A DNA stretch of 64,000 nucleotides from Lewinellaceae bacterium (GCA_020636105.1 JACJYL010000001.1:2604001-2668000), one strand, 5' to 3'; positions 33,210-42,345 are shown, numbered from the stretch's first letter. The notes: generated by a model from the letters alone, not told the origin. Numbers and translations are program-made.

Positions 33210-35678
33210 ATGTCCGTGACCCCATATTGGACCATTATCAAAAACCTTCAGAATTTCCATCCAATGAAAAATACTAAAACGCCAGAACCCTACCGACATG
33301 AGCTTAAAGAAAAACTTGAGGCCCTTGGGTTGAATGCTGCTTATACTCGTGCTGAAGGAGATTCCCTGTACCAATCCGTCGATGGTACTGAAATTGAAAT
33401 AACCGATTTCGTCGGAGCTTACGGGGCAAATTTACTGGGTCATTTTCATAAAAAGCTTACCCCCGTTATTGCTGATTTTTTCAGACAACAAGTTCCGATT
33501 TTCGTACAGGGCTCCATCAGGGAGGAGGCTGATCAATTGAGCAGAAAGTTGCAGGAAATGTTTGGCGATTACACGGTTATCCTGACGAATACCGGTGCAG
33601 AAACGGTTGAGTCTGCCGTAAAACATGCTTTTTTGGAAAATCAAAAAACCCGGTGTTGGGCACTTAAAAATGCTTATCACGGCAAATCCCTGGGTACACT
33701 GTGCTTTTCAAAAATGCATAACACCCCTTTTGAAAGAAATGATCTGCAAATAGATTTTTTGGATCCTGCGGATCCGAAAACCTGGCAGGAGGCCCTGGCG
33801 ACGATTGATGACGTTTCCTTTTTGATCATCGAACCGATACAGGGAGAAGGTGGTGTGGTTCCCCTTCCTTCCACTTTCGTGGATTGGGTAAATACCGTCA
33901 CCCAAAAATTTAACATCCCGATCATTGCAGATGAAATTCAAACAGGATTGGGACGAACCGGCCAATGGCTTGCCTCTGATCAGATCGGTTTGCGAAAAGA
34001 TTATATCTGTTTGTCTAAAGCCCTGGGCGGAGGCATTGCAAAGATTGGAGCCTTACTCATCAACGACAGGCGATTTGTGAATGAATTTTCTATTTTGAAC
34101 ACCTCAACCTTTGCCGACGACGGGTTTAGTGCGGCCATTGCAAAACGGGTCCTGGAAATAATTTCAGAAGAAAACCTCGCTGAAAAATGCGCCCGGAAAG
34201 GATCTTATTTCTATGAAGAACTTTTAAAAATTCAAAATGATTTCCCGGAGGTCATCAAAGAAGTGAGAGGGCGAGGCCTGATGTTAGGCATAGAATTTAA
34301 AAAGCAACAAGCTTCTTCTTCCAACCTGCTTCGTATTTTTTCCGACACAGAATATTTTGGTTATGCCATTGCCGGGTATTTGTTGAATGAACATAAAGTG
34401 CGGGTCATGCCCACCCTTAGCAGTCCGAATACTATAAGAATTCAGCCTTCAGCCTATATTACGAAGCCGCAGGTTCATGGCTTCCTGAGCGGTTTGAGGA
34501 GTGTTTGTGAAATTATTTCAAAAGCAGATGCAGGCAGTTTCCTGGGTTTCCTGGCGAGTCGGAAACCGGATAAAATTACGGATTATCGTTCCTCGAATAT
34601 TTTTAAACACGAATCTCCTGCCGGCAAAAAGAAAGTGGCCTTTTTAGGTCATTTTATTTCGGCAAATGACCTGACCCTTTGGGATCATTCTTTTGAAAAC
34701 TGGTCTGTGTGTGAATTGGAAAAGCTGATTAGCAGAACGGCGAAATTCCTGGATCCTGTTATTTTCGACCAGGTCAACGTGGAAACACCCGAAGGGGATA
34801 GCGTGCACCTCAATTTCATCGGTATGTTTCTGGACTCTCGCGAGATTGAAAAAGCATACCGCTCCCGAAATTTCCAATGGATCGTCAAAAAAATTCAGCA
34901 TGCAGCCAATTTAGCTGAAAAGGCCGGTTGCCAGGTGCTGGGTCTGGGTGGATTTACGTCTATTTTGACCAATAACGGGAAACGACTCAAGACGAAAAAA
35001 CTCAAAGCCACCACTGGCAATTCACTGACGGTTGGCATGGGAATCGAAGCCATTCGCCATGCTGCGGAGCATTTAAATGTGGAGATCAAAAACTCGGAAA
35101 TCGCCATAATCGGTTCGGGTGGAAACATTGCCAATACCTACGCAGAAATCCTTTCCACCCTGGTAAAAAAAATGATATTGATCCCCCGGGTACTCCCAAA
35201 TCCGGCAGTGGAGCAGCTGAAGCATAAACTGCTTCAAAATAATCCCTCCTTAATGGTCAAAATCACGGGCCGCATTGAAGCGATAAACTCTTGTGAAATA
35301 GTTATCTCCTCCTCCAACTCGAGCCAACCGGTAATATTTCCAGAACACCTGTCCGGTAAAAACAAAATCATTTGCGACATTGCGGTGCCTCCCGATGTGG
35401 ACCAATCCGTCGCTTCGGTTTTTCCAGAGCTGCTTGTAATAAAAGGAGGGATTATACATCTTCCGGCAGGCAATGACTTTATCATAGGAGGGATTCCGCT
35501 TCCCAGCGGTCATGTTTTTGCCTGTATGGGCGAAACATTGGTCATGGGACTGGATGAACACAAAAATTTTTCCGGCTCCATTGGTAGTATTAGCCAGGAA
35601 GGCGTGTGGCAAACGCTGAAGTTATCCAAACAATTTGGATTTGAATTAGGTGCTTTAAAAATGGAACAATCGTTCTGA
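33210..35678 (+). CDS. Class III aminotransferase fused to an acyl-ACP-reductase-like domain
   Basis: 822-aa fusion. Residues ~20-450 are a class III PLP aminotransferase: TNTGAETVESAVK (phosphate loop), IADEIQTGLGRTG (D241/E242) and LSKALGGG with Schiff-base K270. Residues ~475-822 resemble the long-chain acyl-ACP reductase family of cyanobacteria: VAFLGHF, GLGGFTSIL, TTGNSLTVG, a nucleotide-binding IIGSGGNIANTY and DIAVPPDV. Logical chemistry: reduce an acyl thioester to an aldehyde, then transaminate to a fatty amine; bifunctional reductase/aminotransferases are known in alkylamine biosynthesis (TamH of tambjamine). The start may be 33210 or ATG 33264. No acyl carrier or ligase gene is adjacent. 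The reaction is an inference. Confidence 0.88.
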   Translation: MSVTPYWTIIKNLQNFHPMKNTKTPEPYRHELKEKLEALGLNAAYTRAEGDSLYQSVDGTEIEITDFVGAYGANLLGHFHKKLTPVIADFFRQQVPIFVQGSIREEADQLSRKLQEMFGDYTVILTNTGAETVESAVKHAFLENQKTRCWALKNAYHGKSLGTLCFSKMHNTPFERNDLQIDFLDPADPKTWQEALATIDDVSFLIIEPIQGEGGVVPLPSTFVDWVNTVTQKFNIPIIADEIQTGLGRTGQWLASDQIGLRKDYICLSKALGGGIAKIGALLINDRRFVNEFSILNTSTFADDGFSAAIAKRVLEIISEENLAEKCARKGSYFYEELLKIQNDFPEVIKEVRGRGLMLGIEFKKQQASSSNLLRIFSDTEYFGYAIAGYLLNEHKVRVMPTLSSPNTIRIQPSAYITKPQVHGFLSGLRSVCEIISKADAGSFLGFLASRKPDKITDYRSSNIFKHESPAGKKKVAFLGHFISANDLTLWDHSFENWSVCELEKLISRTAKFLDPVIFDQVNVETPEGDSVHLNFIGMFLDSREIEKAYRSRNFQWIVKKIQHAANLAEKAGCQVLGLGGFTSILTNNGKRLKTKKLKATTGNSLTVGMGIEAIRHAAEHLNVEIKNSEIAIIGSGGNIANTYAEILSTLVKKMILIPRVLPNPAVEQLKHKLLQNNPSLMVKITGRIEAINSCEIVISSSNSSQPVIFPEHLSGKNKIICDIAVPPDVDQSVASVFPELLVIKGGIIHLPAGNDFIIGGIPLPSGHVFACMGETLVMGLDEHKNFSGSIGSISQEGVWQTLKLSKQFGFELGALKMEQSF

Positions 35679-35748
35679 TCGCATGCTTAAAAGGCCATGG
35701 CCATGGAAAAAAACCGTTTATCTTTGTGTTTACTCAACACCTTTTACA

Positions 35749-36879
35749 CTAGAGTCCCCTCTCATAGATCCGGTACTTTTTAACCACCTTTGCCCCAATC
35801 TCCTGTGCCCCCTGGTTCATATCCGGATTATTTTCCACGACCCATGACAACTCTCCTCCTTCGTAGTTTTTTTTGCCCATTCTTCTTTGTAGTTCTTCAT
35901 ATAAAAGAACCCCCAATCCGAGATGCCTGTATTTGCTTTTCACCCCGACATTCAATACCCGGATTCGTTTTATTTTTTTGCTGTAGTACAAGAGCTTAAA
36001 TAATCCGAAAGGCAATAACCGGCCGTTTTTCAAATGGCGAATGGCTTCATTAAGATCGGGCAGGGCCAGAATATATCCGGCTATTGAACCATTGATGTAA
36101 ATAAAGAAAAACAGATCTTCATCAACAATAGCTTTTAATTCATAGGCCATGTAAGTCACTTCTTCCAATTCAAAAGGAGTAAATCCCCAATGCCCTTCAA
36201 AAGCATCGTTGTAAATCTCAAATACCTTTTTGGCGTCTGTTTTTATTTTACTAAAATCAATATTGACAAATGTTATTTCAAACCGGCTTTCCAGCCAGAT
36301 TTTGACCTTTGTCATTCTGGGAGACAATTGAAAGGCAGATCTGTCCAGGTTATAAGCATAAAAATCAACGGATTTTTCAAACCCGGACTGTAAAATTCGT
36401 TGGTTATAGTATTCCGGATTATAAGGCATCATGAACTTTGGAAACCTGTCAAAACCATCTACTAGTACCCCTAATTCGTAATTTAAACTTGGATTAAGCG
36501 GGCCGATCATTCTGGACACATTGAATTCCTTCAACCATGCAGCACAACCCTCAAAAAGGAGTTTAAACACCTCTGCGTCATCCACAGCATCCAGGAACCC
36601 AAAAAAACCCGTTTTTTTAGTATGAATGGAATTATACCCGGGATGATAAACCGCGGCAATACGTCCAAGCATTTGCTTATCACGATATACAATAAACAAC
36701 CTGGATTCCACAAATTTCCAAAAAGGGTTCTTGGTGAGACTGAAATTTTCTTTTATCTGAACCCTTAGGGGCGTTATCCAAAATGGAAGATCCTTAAATA
36801 AAACATTGGGAAGTTGAGTAAAATCCTCTACCCTGTTGTCCTTTAAAGAGAAATGTTCTATCTTTAGATTACCATTCAT
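35749..36879 (-). CDS. GNAT-type N-acyltransferase (YghO-like)
   Basis: 376-aa GNAT-fold protein like the YghO family: FKDLPFWITPLR, GRIAAVYHPGYN, GFFGFLDAVDDAEV, MIGPLNPSLNYELGVLVDGF and a C-terminal GNAT core (VLNVGVKSKYRHLGLGVLLYEEL), the part that would bind acyl-CoA or acyl-ACP. It could attach an acyl group to the amine made by the neighbouring fusion enzyme, which is inference. The gene is convergent with the fusion gene (70 bp) and divergent from the radical SAM gene, the two start codons being only 20 bp apart. A promoter directly at its ATG implies a leaderless message. Confidence 0.8.
   Translation of the reverse strand: MNGNLKIEHFSLKDNRVEDFTQLPNVLFKDLPFWITPLRVQIKENFSLTKNPFWKFVESRLFIVYRDKQMLGRIAAVYHPGYNSIHTKKTGFFGFLDAVDDAEVFKLLFEGCAAWLKEFNVSRMIGPLNPSLNYELGVLVDGFDRFPKFMMPYNPEYYNQRILQSGFEKSVDFYAYNLDRSAFQLSPRMTKVKIWLESRFEITFVNIDFSKIKTDAKKVFEIYNDAFEGHWGFTPFELEEVTYMAYELKAIVDEDLFFFIYINGSIAGYILALPDLNEAIRHLKNGRLLPFGLFKLLYYSKKIKRIRVLNVGVKSKYRHLGLGVLLYEELQRRMGKKNYEGGELSWVVENNPDMNQGAQEIGAKVVKKYRIYERGL
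36836..36866 (+). promoter_or_regulatory. Candidate promoter of the first B12-type radical SAM gene
   Basis: TTG (36836-36838), 20 bp, TATCTTTA (36859-36866): one mismatch from the consensus. It lies inside the coding sequence of the divergent GNAT gene and would give a leader of about 28 nt. Confidence 0.4.
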
Positions 36880-36883
36880 AAGA

Positions 36884-36916
36884 CAAAAATAACATTATTA
36901 TGCCTAAAAAACCCAA
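36884..36916 (-). promoter_or_regulatory. Candidate promoter of the YghO-like GNAT gene
   Basis: On the minus strand TTG (36914-36916), 22 bp, TATTTTTG (36884-36891), ending 4 bp before the ATG. The -33 element lies within the start of the radical SAM coding sequence, so the two divergent promoters interlock. Confidence 0.45.
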
Positions 36917-38234
36917 GGTTCTTTTGATAAGCCCAACTTGTCTGGATAAAAGTGGAAAACCAATTGTTCAAAATAAAACTTACCTACCGGCATTAACATT
37001 GGCTCAACTGGCAGCATTAACACCCGACACTGTCGACGTTACCATTATCTCTGAAACCTCCGAAAACATTCCAAGAGATGAACACTGGGACCTTGTCGGT
37101 TTGTCGGGGATGGGAGGCAGTGGCGTGGTTCGGGGGTATCAACTGGCCAAAGAATTTCGGGAGAGAGGAAGCAAAGTGGTTATGGGAGGCATTGCGGTCA
37201 GTCTTTTTGACCCCGAGGTGACGCTGGAACATGTGGATACCCTTGTCAAAGGCGAAGCCGAAGACCTCTGGCCTCAGGTGATCGATGACTTTATTAATGG
37301 CCGGCTCAAGGATTTTTATAAAATGAAAAGCCCACCGGACATCACTAAATTTCCTATCCCTGCCTATCACAAAATGAATATGAAAAATTATGGGTTCTGG
37401 CGGCCTGTACAAGCCACCCGGGGTTGCCCTTTTCCCTGTTCATTTTGTTCAATTTCCGAATTTTTTAGCAGGGGATACCGCAAGCGGCCCATAGACCAGG
37501 TTGTTCGTGATGTAAGGGCAGCAAAGGCCTCAGGAAGCCGTTATATCGCATTTATCGACGATAACATCGGCGTGGATTTTAAATATTGTAAAGCCCTTTG
37601 GGAAGCCCTTATTCCTGAAAATATTATTTGGGTAAGCCAGTGCAGCCTTCATATCTCCGAAAATGAAGACATGCTGGATCTTGCTTATCGCAGTGGGTGC
37701 AGAATTCTTTCTTTTGGTGTTGAAACCATCAACAAAGATAGCTTAACCCATATTGATAAGGAATGGAACCGCCCGGAACGCTACCAGGAAGCATTTAAGA
37801 CCATTCGGAAGCATGGAATTGAAATATCTTCTGAAATGATCCTCGGGATGGATGGAGATGACGAATCTGTTTTTGAAAAAACATTTGATTTCATCATGGA
37901 AAGCCGTATAGCATTGCCGAGGTTATATATCCTAACCCCTGTTCCCGGTACGCCCATGCACAGAGAGATGAAAGAAGATGGACGAATTTTCAACACTGAT
38001 ATTACCAATTACCAGGGTGGCGCGGCAGTTTTTCATCCAAAAAATATGTCCGCCGAAACTCTTGAAAAAGGATACTGGAATACTTACAGGGAGCTCTATA
38101 AATTGAGCAATGTCTACAAGCGCATAAAAAGCAATCCGGCCGATCTAAATGCCAGAATGCGTTTATTTGTAATGGGCACTAATATGGTTTACCGCAATCA
38201 TATCAGCAGAGAGATCACCCCTGGAATTGTCTAA
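36900..38234 (+). CDS. B12-binding-domain radical SAM enzyme (1)
   Basis: 444-aa class B-type radical SAM enzyme. An N-terminal Rossmann-like cobalamin-binding domain (about 5-140; VLLISPT, VGLSGMGGSG, GGIAVSLFDPE) lacks the DxHxxG motif, as in base-off enzymes. The core has RGCPFPCSFC with C176, C180 and C183 for the iron-sulfur cluster, and GVETINKDSL later. Members of this family methylate unactivated carbons or make other C-C and C-P bonds, including in hopanoid and antibiotic pathways. It is the first of three co-directional genes with 43 and 87 bp gaps. Product unknown. Confidence 0.87.
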   Translation: MPKKPKVLLISPTCLDKSGKPIVQNKTYLPALTLAQLAALTPDTVDVTIISETSENIPRDEHWDLVGLSGMGGSGVVRGYQLAKEFRERGSKVVMGGIAVSLFDPEVTLEHVDTLVKGEAEDLWPQVIDDFINGRLKDFYKMKSPPDITKFPIPAYHKMNMKNYGFWRPVQATRGCPFPCSFCSISEFFSRGYRKRPIDQVVRDVRAAKASGSRYIAFIDDNIGVDFKYCKALWEALIPENIIWVSQCSLHISENEDMLDLAYRSGCRILSFGVETINKDSLTHIDKEWNRPERYQEAFKTIRKHGIEISSEMILGMDGDDESVFEKTFDFIMESRIALPRLYILTPVPGTPMHREMKEDGRIFNTDITNYQGGAAVFHPKNMSAETLEKGYWNTYRELYKLSNVYKRIKSNPADLNARMRLFVMGTNMVYRNHISREITPGIV

Positions 38235-38277
38235 AATGCATTTGAATTTATTTTTTCATGCCTCATAATTTGCACCT

Positions 38278-39786
38278 ATGAAAATCTTACTCGTACGACC
38301 TCCTGTCCCCCGACATACCATAGGCCTCAAACATATCATGATTTGCGAGCCCCTGGAATTGGAATATATTGCAGGCAACCTCCACGATCATGAAGTCATG
38401 ATATTTGATCATTTGGTTGAAAACGGTTTTAATCGTCGCCTCAAGACGTTCGCTCCCGATGTTGTCGTAAGTAGTTGTTACAAGACCGGCACCAATGAAG
38501 TCATTAAGCTGTTCAGGAAGGTAAAAACCTGGAATAAAGATTGCCTAACCATTGCCGGCGGTGTACATGCAACACTGGTTCCTGAAGATTTTGCAGATGT
38601 GGCTACGGATATCGTCGGCATCGGGGATGGTACATTCCTGCTGGCCGAAATCATCGATTGCCTTGAAAACGGGAAGGATCTAATGGACATTCCGGGGGTG
38701 TCATTTCCTATTGGAGAGGGCCTTTTGTTACAATCCGAAAAAAGGTCTTATATGCCCAAAGCGGATACATTGCCCCTGCCAAGAAGGGATTTGATAGCAC
38801 ACCTCAAAGACAAATATTATTACCTCATGCATCAGCCGGTGGCCACTATGAAAACCACCTGGGGTTGCTGGTACAAATGCAATTTTTGCTTCACCTGGAA
38901 AATAACCGACGGACATCCTTACAGCCGTTCCCCTGAATCCATCGTAAGAGAAATAGAAAGCATTGAAGCAGAAGACATTTACATTGTCGATGATATTTTC
39001 CTGATCAATAAAGACCGTTTAAGGAAAATCGCCGACCTGCTTTTGGCAAAAAATATCAGGAAAAAGTATTTGGTATACGCAAGAGCTGATTTTATTGCAC
39101 AAAACGAAGAGGTGATCAAAGAATGGTCAGCATTGGGGTTAAGGGCTGTTTTTATAGGCCTGGAAGCCACCACGGATGAGGAATTAAAAGGAATGAATAA
39201 AGAATGTGATGCCGTGTATAACAGGAAGGCCATTGAAGTATTGAAAAAATATAAAGTAGATACATATGGTTCTTTAATACCCGGTGCCGAATATGAGAAA
39301 GAAGACTGGGAAAAGCTTTGGCAATTCATCGAGGATTCCGGATTGTATTATATCAACATCTCCCCGCATACACCGCTACCCGGAGCCGATATCTGGCCAT
39401 TATTCAAAAATCAAATTACAGTACCTGAAGATGCTCATGGACTTTTCGATCTGTCCCATATGATATTGCCGACAAAGATGAGTCTAAAGCAGTTTTACCG
39501 GGAATTGTTAAAACTATACAGCAGAACCATTCTTAATCCCAAAAGAGCGAATCAAAATACCTACCGGACCTTGCCCAGTATCTGGTCGCTCAAGTATTTA
39601 CGCATGATCCTTGGAACATTAAAGATCAGACGGCAGTTTCTCCGTGCCCATAAACATCATAGTCCACAGGAAATTGCTTTAGCCAGATACAAAGGTAAAG
39701 AAGTAAAAGACCTAACATTTGAATATAAATTTACCAAGGCCTCTTTTCCTTCATCCATGACGACCAGGCCCGTTAAAGTCCTTTGA
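38278..39786 (+). CDS. B12-binding-domain radical SAM enzyme (2)
   Basis: 502-aa radical SAM protein, not closely similar to the one just upstream. N-terminal cobalamin-binding-type domain (about 1-150; KILLVRPPVPRH, IAGGVHATLVPEDF, GIGDGTF) without DxHxxG; core CxxxCxxC in GCWYKCNFC (C197, C201, C204); then IYIVDDIF and FIGLEATTDEEL. A C-terminal domain of about 120 residues (LKQFYRELLKLYSR) is typical of the family. It should act on the same product as radical SAM enzyme 1. Starts 43 bp after that gene; no separate promoter is convincing. Confidence 0.87.
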   Translation: MKILLVRPPVPRHTIGLKHIMICEPLELEYIAGNLHDHEVMIFDHLVENGFNRRLKTFAPDVVVSSCYKTGTNEVIKLFRKVKTWNKDCLTIAGGVHATLVPEDFADVATDIVGIGDGTFLLAEIIDCLENGKDLMDIPGVSFPIGEGLLLQSEKRSYMPKADTLPLPRRDLIAHLKDKYYYLMHQPVATMKTTWGCWYKCNFCFTWKITDGHPYSRSPESIVREIESIEAEDIYIVDDIFLINKDRLRKIADLLLAKNIRKKYLVYARADFIAQNEEVIKEWSALGLRAVFIGLEATTDEELKGMNKECDAVYNRKAIEVLKKYKVDTYGSLIPGAEYEKEDWEKLWQFIEDSGLYYINISPHTPLPGADIWPLFKNQITVPEDAHGLFDLSHMILPTKMSLKQFYRELLKLYSRTILNPKRANQNTYRTLPSIWSLKYLRMILGTLKIRRQFLRAHKHHSPQEIALARYKGKEVKDLTFEYKFTKASFPSSMTTRPVKVL

Positions 39787-39873
39787 CAGAATGAGTTCAG
39801 GTCTTTGGACAAATGATGGTAGCCTTTTACCAAAACATTGAACCAACCTACTTTAACAAAGCGAAAAAAGTTT

Positions 39874-41058
39874 ATGTCTGAAAAAATCAACCTGCTTTGC
39901 CATGAATCCATCAAGGAGGTTCCCCCTGATATTTGGAATTTCAATAACATGGAAGAAGAACTATTTCATTCTCCTGACTTTTTGGAGGTCCTTGAAAATG
40001 CCAAAGTGGAGGACAGTAAGATGTGGTACTTAATGGCAATTAAAGAAAAAGAAGTTGTTGCCACGGCGGTATTAAGCCTGTTCAAAATCTCCCTCGATCT
40101 TTTCATTGGTGAAAATGCAGCGGTAAAATGGATCAATAAAAACTTCCCTGGTTTTTTTAAAGTTAAAATATTGTTTTGCGGCACTCCGGTATCCATCGGT
40201 CATAAAAATCTGAGCCTGAAAAATGACTCAGAAGCTCAATTAATTTTGGGTTTAATTGAAAAAAAGATGAAAGACATCGCCGTCAACAATAAGGTAAAAC
40301 ATTTAATTACCAAAGAACTGGACAATTCAAAACGGATTTCCTGGGGAGAGCAATTGTTAAAACTAAACTGGTTTGAGGGATTCAGCATTCCCGATGTCAA
40401 AATGATTATTCGCTGGAAAACCTACCAGGAATACCTGAAATCCATCCGAACCTCTTACCGCAGACAAATCAAGAGTTCCCTGCTTAAAATGAATAACGGA
40501 CAAAAAATAACCGATCTTGAAAAATTAATCACAGACAACATCCAGATTCTTTCGGCCGGGGAAGTTGATGTAAATGAATTTTTTGAGAAATATATGGCAG
40601 TGATGAATCGGGCTACCGTAAAACTAGAAACGTTGAATCTTCCTTTTTTTGAAAACTTATTTGAAAAATATCAAAAGGATATTCGAATTTTCTCCTATAC
40701 GAATGCAAATAGAGACCGAAGTTATTTTTTTACCATCCATAAACACGATACGCTCTATTTCCTATGGACTGCCCGCTATGAAAATAAAGATTCAAAAGAC
40801 ATCTATTTCAACCTTTACCAGGCCATGATCAGTTATGCCATTCAACATAAAGTCAAATTGCTTCATTTGGGTCAAACAGCTTATTATGCTAAAATGCGTA
40901 TCGGCGGAGTACATCATCCACGTTTTGTTTATTTCAAGTGCCTGAATCGATTCCAACATTTGATCCTTAAATCTTTACGGTTACTTATTTTCCCTGAATT
41001 AAAACTGGAACAGCTAAACGTTTTTCAATCATTGCCAAACCCCAAAACAACACCTTAG
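39874..41058 (+). CDS. FemAB/BioF2-like GNAT-fold acyltransferase
   Basis: 394-aa protein. The second half (about 190-340) reads as a tandem-GNAT/FemAB-like acceptor domain: YLKSIRTSYRRQIKSS, FFTIHKHDTLYFLWTARY, IYFNLYQAMISYAI and LLHLGQTAYYAKMRIGG, the last matching the GNAT_acetyltransf_2/BioF2-like pattern. Such enzymes transfer acyl or aminoacyl groups to amines. The ATG at 39874 (MSEKINLL) is used; a TTG at 39838 gives a longer, less likely form. It is the last gene of the cluster, 87 bp after radical SAM enzyme 2, and is followed by a palindromic repeat. Confidence 0.75.
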   Translation: MSEKINLLCHESIKEVPPDIWNFNNMEEELFHSPDFLEVLENAKVEDSKMWYLMAIKEKEVVATAVLSLFKISLDLFIGENAAVKWINKNFPGFFKVKILFCGTPVSIGHKNLSLKNDSEAQLILGLIEKKMKDIAVNNKVKHLITKELDNSKRISWGEQLLKLNWFEGFSIPDVKMIIRWKTYQEYLKSIRTSYRRQIKSSLLKMNNGQKITDLEKLITDNIQILSAGEVDVNEFFEKYMAVMNRATVKLETLNLPFFENLFEKYQKDIRIFSYTNANRDRSYFFTIHKHDTLYFLWTARYENKDSKDIYFNLYQAMISYAIQHKVKLLHLGQTAYYAKMRIGGVHHPRFVYFKCLNRFQHLILKSLRLLIFPELKLEQLNVFQSLPNPKTTP

Positions 41059-41394
41059 CATAAATAATAAGGCCAGGGGTGGAATGGCTTTAGAGCTTGT
41101 CTAAATTTCCATGATTGAGCGAAAGTGAGCAAATTTTATTCTGATCAAGGCAAAAAACGCAGGCATACCTGGAAGGTAAGGCGAGGCTTTTTAACGCAGA
41201 GCAGGATGAAATTTGCCGCTTGCAGCCAATTGATGGAATTTTAGACAAGCTCTTAGGGGAAATCAAATTAAAAAAATGATGATGAAATTTATTGGAAATA
41301 CACAGCGCCCTAAAGAGATAAAAGGACCAACACCCTGTTCTATACTTTTCTGTAGCCCCAAATCACTTCTTTGGCCATTTCGTCCTCATTGATT
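41059..41394. other. Intergenic region between convergent genes
   Basis: Holds the 162-bp palindromic element at 41092-41253. The rest (41254-41394) is AT-rich and shows no gene or clear terminator. Confidence 0.6.
41092..41253. repeat. 162-bp imperfect palindromic element
   Basis: AGAGCTTGTCTAAATTTCCA (41092-41111) pairs with the sequence at 41233-41253, and the inner segments (AAATTTTATTCTG against AAATTTCATCCTG, AAAAACGC against AACGCAG) continue the pairing, so the whole unit can fold into one long hairpin. MITE- or REP-like; it sits between the biosynthetic cluster and the injection-system genes. Confidence 0.6.
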
Positions 41395-41709
41395 TTAGGG
41401 TTTTTTAATAAACTTTTTCCTGGGATCCGGAAAGGCTTCCTCTATATACTTCCGCAATGCTTCTTCCAGGCTCCCCATCAACTGTCGCTCAAAATCCTTT
41501 TTGTCCAATGAGCCCAGGTTGAGCGTTATGCGATCGATACCCACTAGCTGATCCGTCGGGTTTATGCCGGCAAGATATTTTTCCAAAAGCCTGGTCAAAT
41601 GAGTATGGGCGACGTTGCTTGTTTCCTTAAAAACAAAGTGAGCCATTTCCTCGGAATTCAATTCAAATTCAAAAGTCAGACGATTTATGTGGGTGGGTTT
41701 TCTTTGCAT
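41395..41709 (-). CDS. Contractile injection system tape-measure-like N-terminal fragment
   Basis: 104 aa. HINRLTFEFELNSEE then VGIDRITLNLGSLDKKDFERQL is the pattern at the N-terminus of the contractile-injection-system tape-measure family, whose members run to many hundreds of residues. Here the frame ends after about 100 residues with a plain stop and the following sequence is not coding. It is either a truncated remnant or a small stand-alone variant. It is the last of the four injection-system-like genes on this strand. Confidence 0.5.
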   Translation of the reverse strand: MQRKPTHINRLTFEFELNSEEMAHFVFKETSNVAHTHLTRLLEKYLAGINPTDQLVGIDRITLNLGSLDKKDFERQLMGSLEEALRKYIEEAFPDPRKKFIKKP

Positions 41710-41786
41710 AGCATATTCATTTCAAGTTAACGGGCGATTACAAACGGAAATATTTCTTGACTTTTCATTGCATTCTTCCTAAATCC

Positions 41787-42086
41787 TTATCCTCCGATCA
41801 TCACAGTAGGACATCCTAACACAATGGTTCCTCCATGGGCGGTAGGATCTCCCATCCGGGCAGCAGGCTTCCCACCTATCATCACGGTAGCCGATCCTTT
41901 CACAATGCTATCGGGTGGTCCGACACAAATCACCATGTCTCCCATCACAGCAGCCGGCAGGCCGCCAATGAGAACCGTAGGCTCTCCCGGCCCGACGATG
42001 GGTCCGCCCACATGAGGGATCGGAGGGAGTCCGGGCGTTTGCATCGGACAAGTATGCATATCTGTGAGTCGTGCAGCTGGTGGCAT
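41787..42086 (-). CDS. PAAR-domain spike-tip protein
   Basis: 99-aa PAAR protein: PPAARLTDMHTCPM, then repeated HVGGPI, VLIGGLPAAVMGDMVICVG and ATVMIGGKPAARMGDPTAHGG, the Gly/Pro/His-rich strands that bind zinc and sharpen the tip of a VgrG-type spike in type VI secretion and related contractile systems. It has no C-terminal toxin extension. It lies 559 bp after the VgrG-like gene, the space being filled by repeats. The stop comes directly after the last strand, so the domain is complete. Confidence 0.9.
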   Translation of the reverse strand: MPPAARLTDMHTCPMQTPGLPPIPHVGGPIVGPGEPTVLIGGLPAAVMGDMVICVGPPDSIVKGSATVMIGGKPAARMGDPTAHGGTIVLGCPTVMIGG

Positions 42087-42220
42087 AATGTTGAGTTTTA
42101 TTTTATAATATTATTTACATGGACAAAATTAAAGGAATATTGAATTATTTTCAGCAGCGCCGACCTTATTGAATTTTCCACTAACAAAGGCCTAAAGGCC
42201 TCGATTTATTTGGTTTGAAA

Positions 42221-42246
42221 CTACACCGACCTAAAGGTCAGTGTAG
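42221..42246. repeat. Hairpin CTACACCGACC / GGTCAGTGTAG
   Basis: Eleven-base arms with one mismatch (C opposite A) around a TAAA loop. No run of T follows on either strand, so a terminator is not supported; probably part of a repeat. Confidence 0.5.
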
Positions 42247-42345
42247 CTGAGTATCTAAGTTTTATTCGTTTAATTTTGTTTAAGTACCTATTTAATACCC
42301 GACGAATGAAATTTCTCCTACGACCAGGCATATTGAATTTTATTT

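Noticed and set aside
35719..35726. TATCTTTG promoter-like box on the plus strand
   Set aside because: It lies between convergent genes with no plus-strand gene within 1 kb downstream and lacks a -33 partner.
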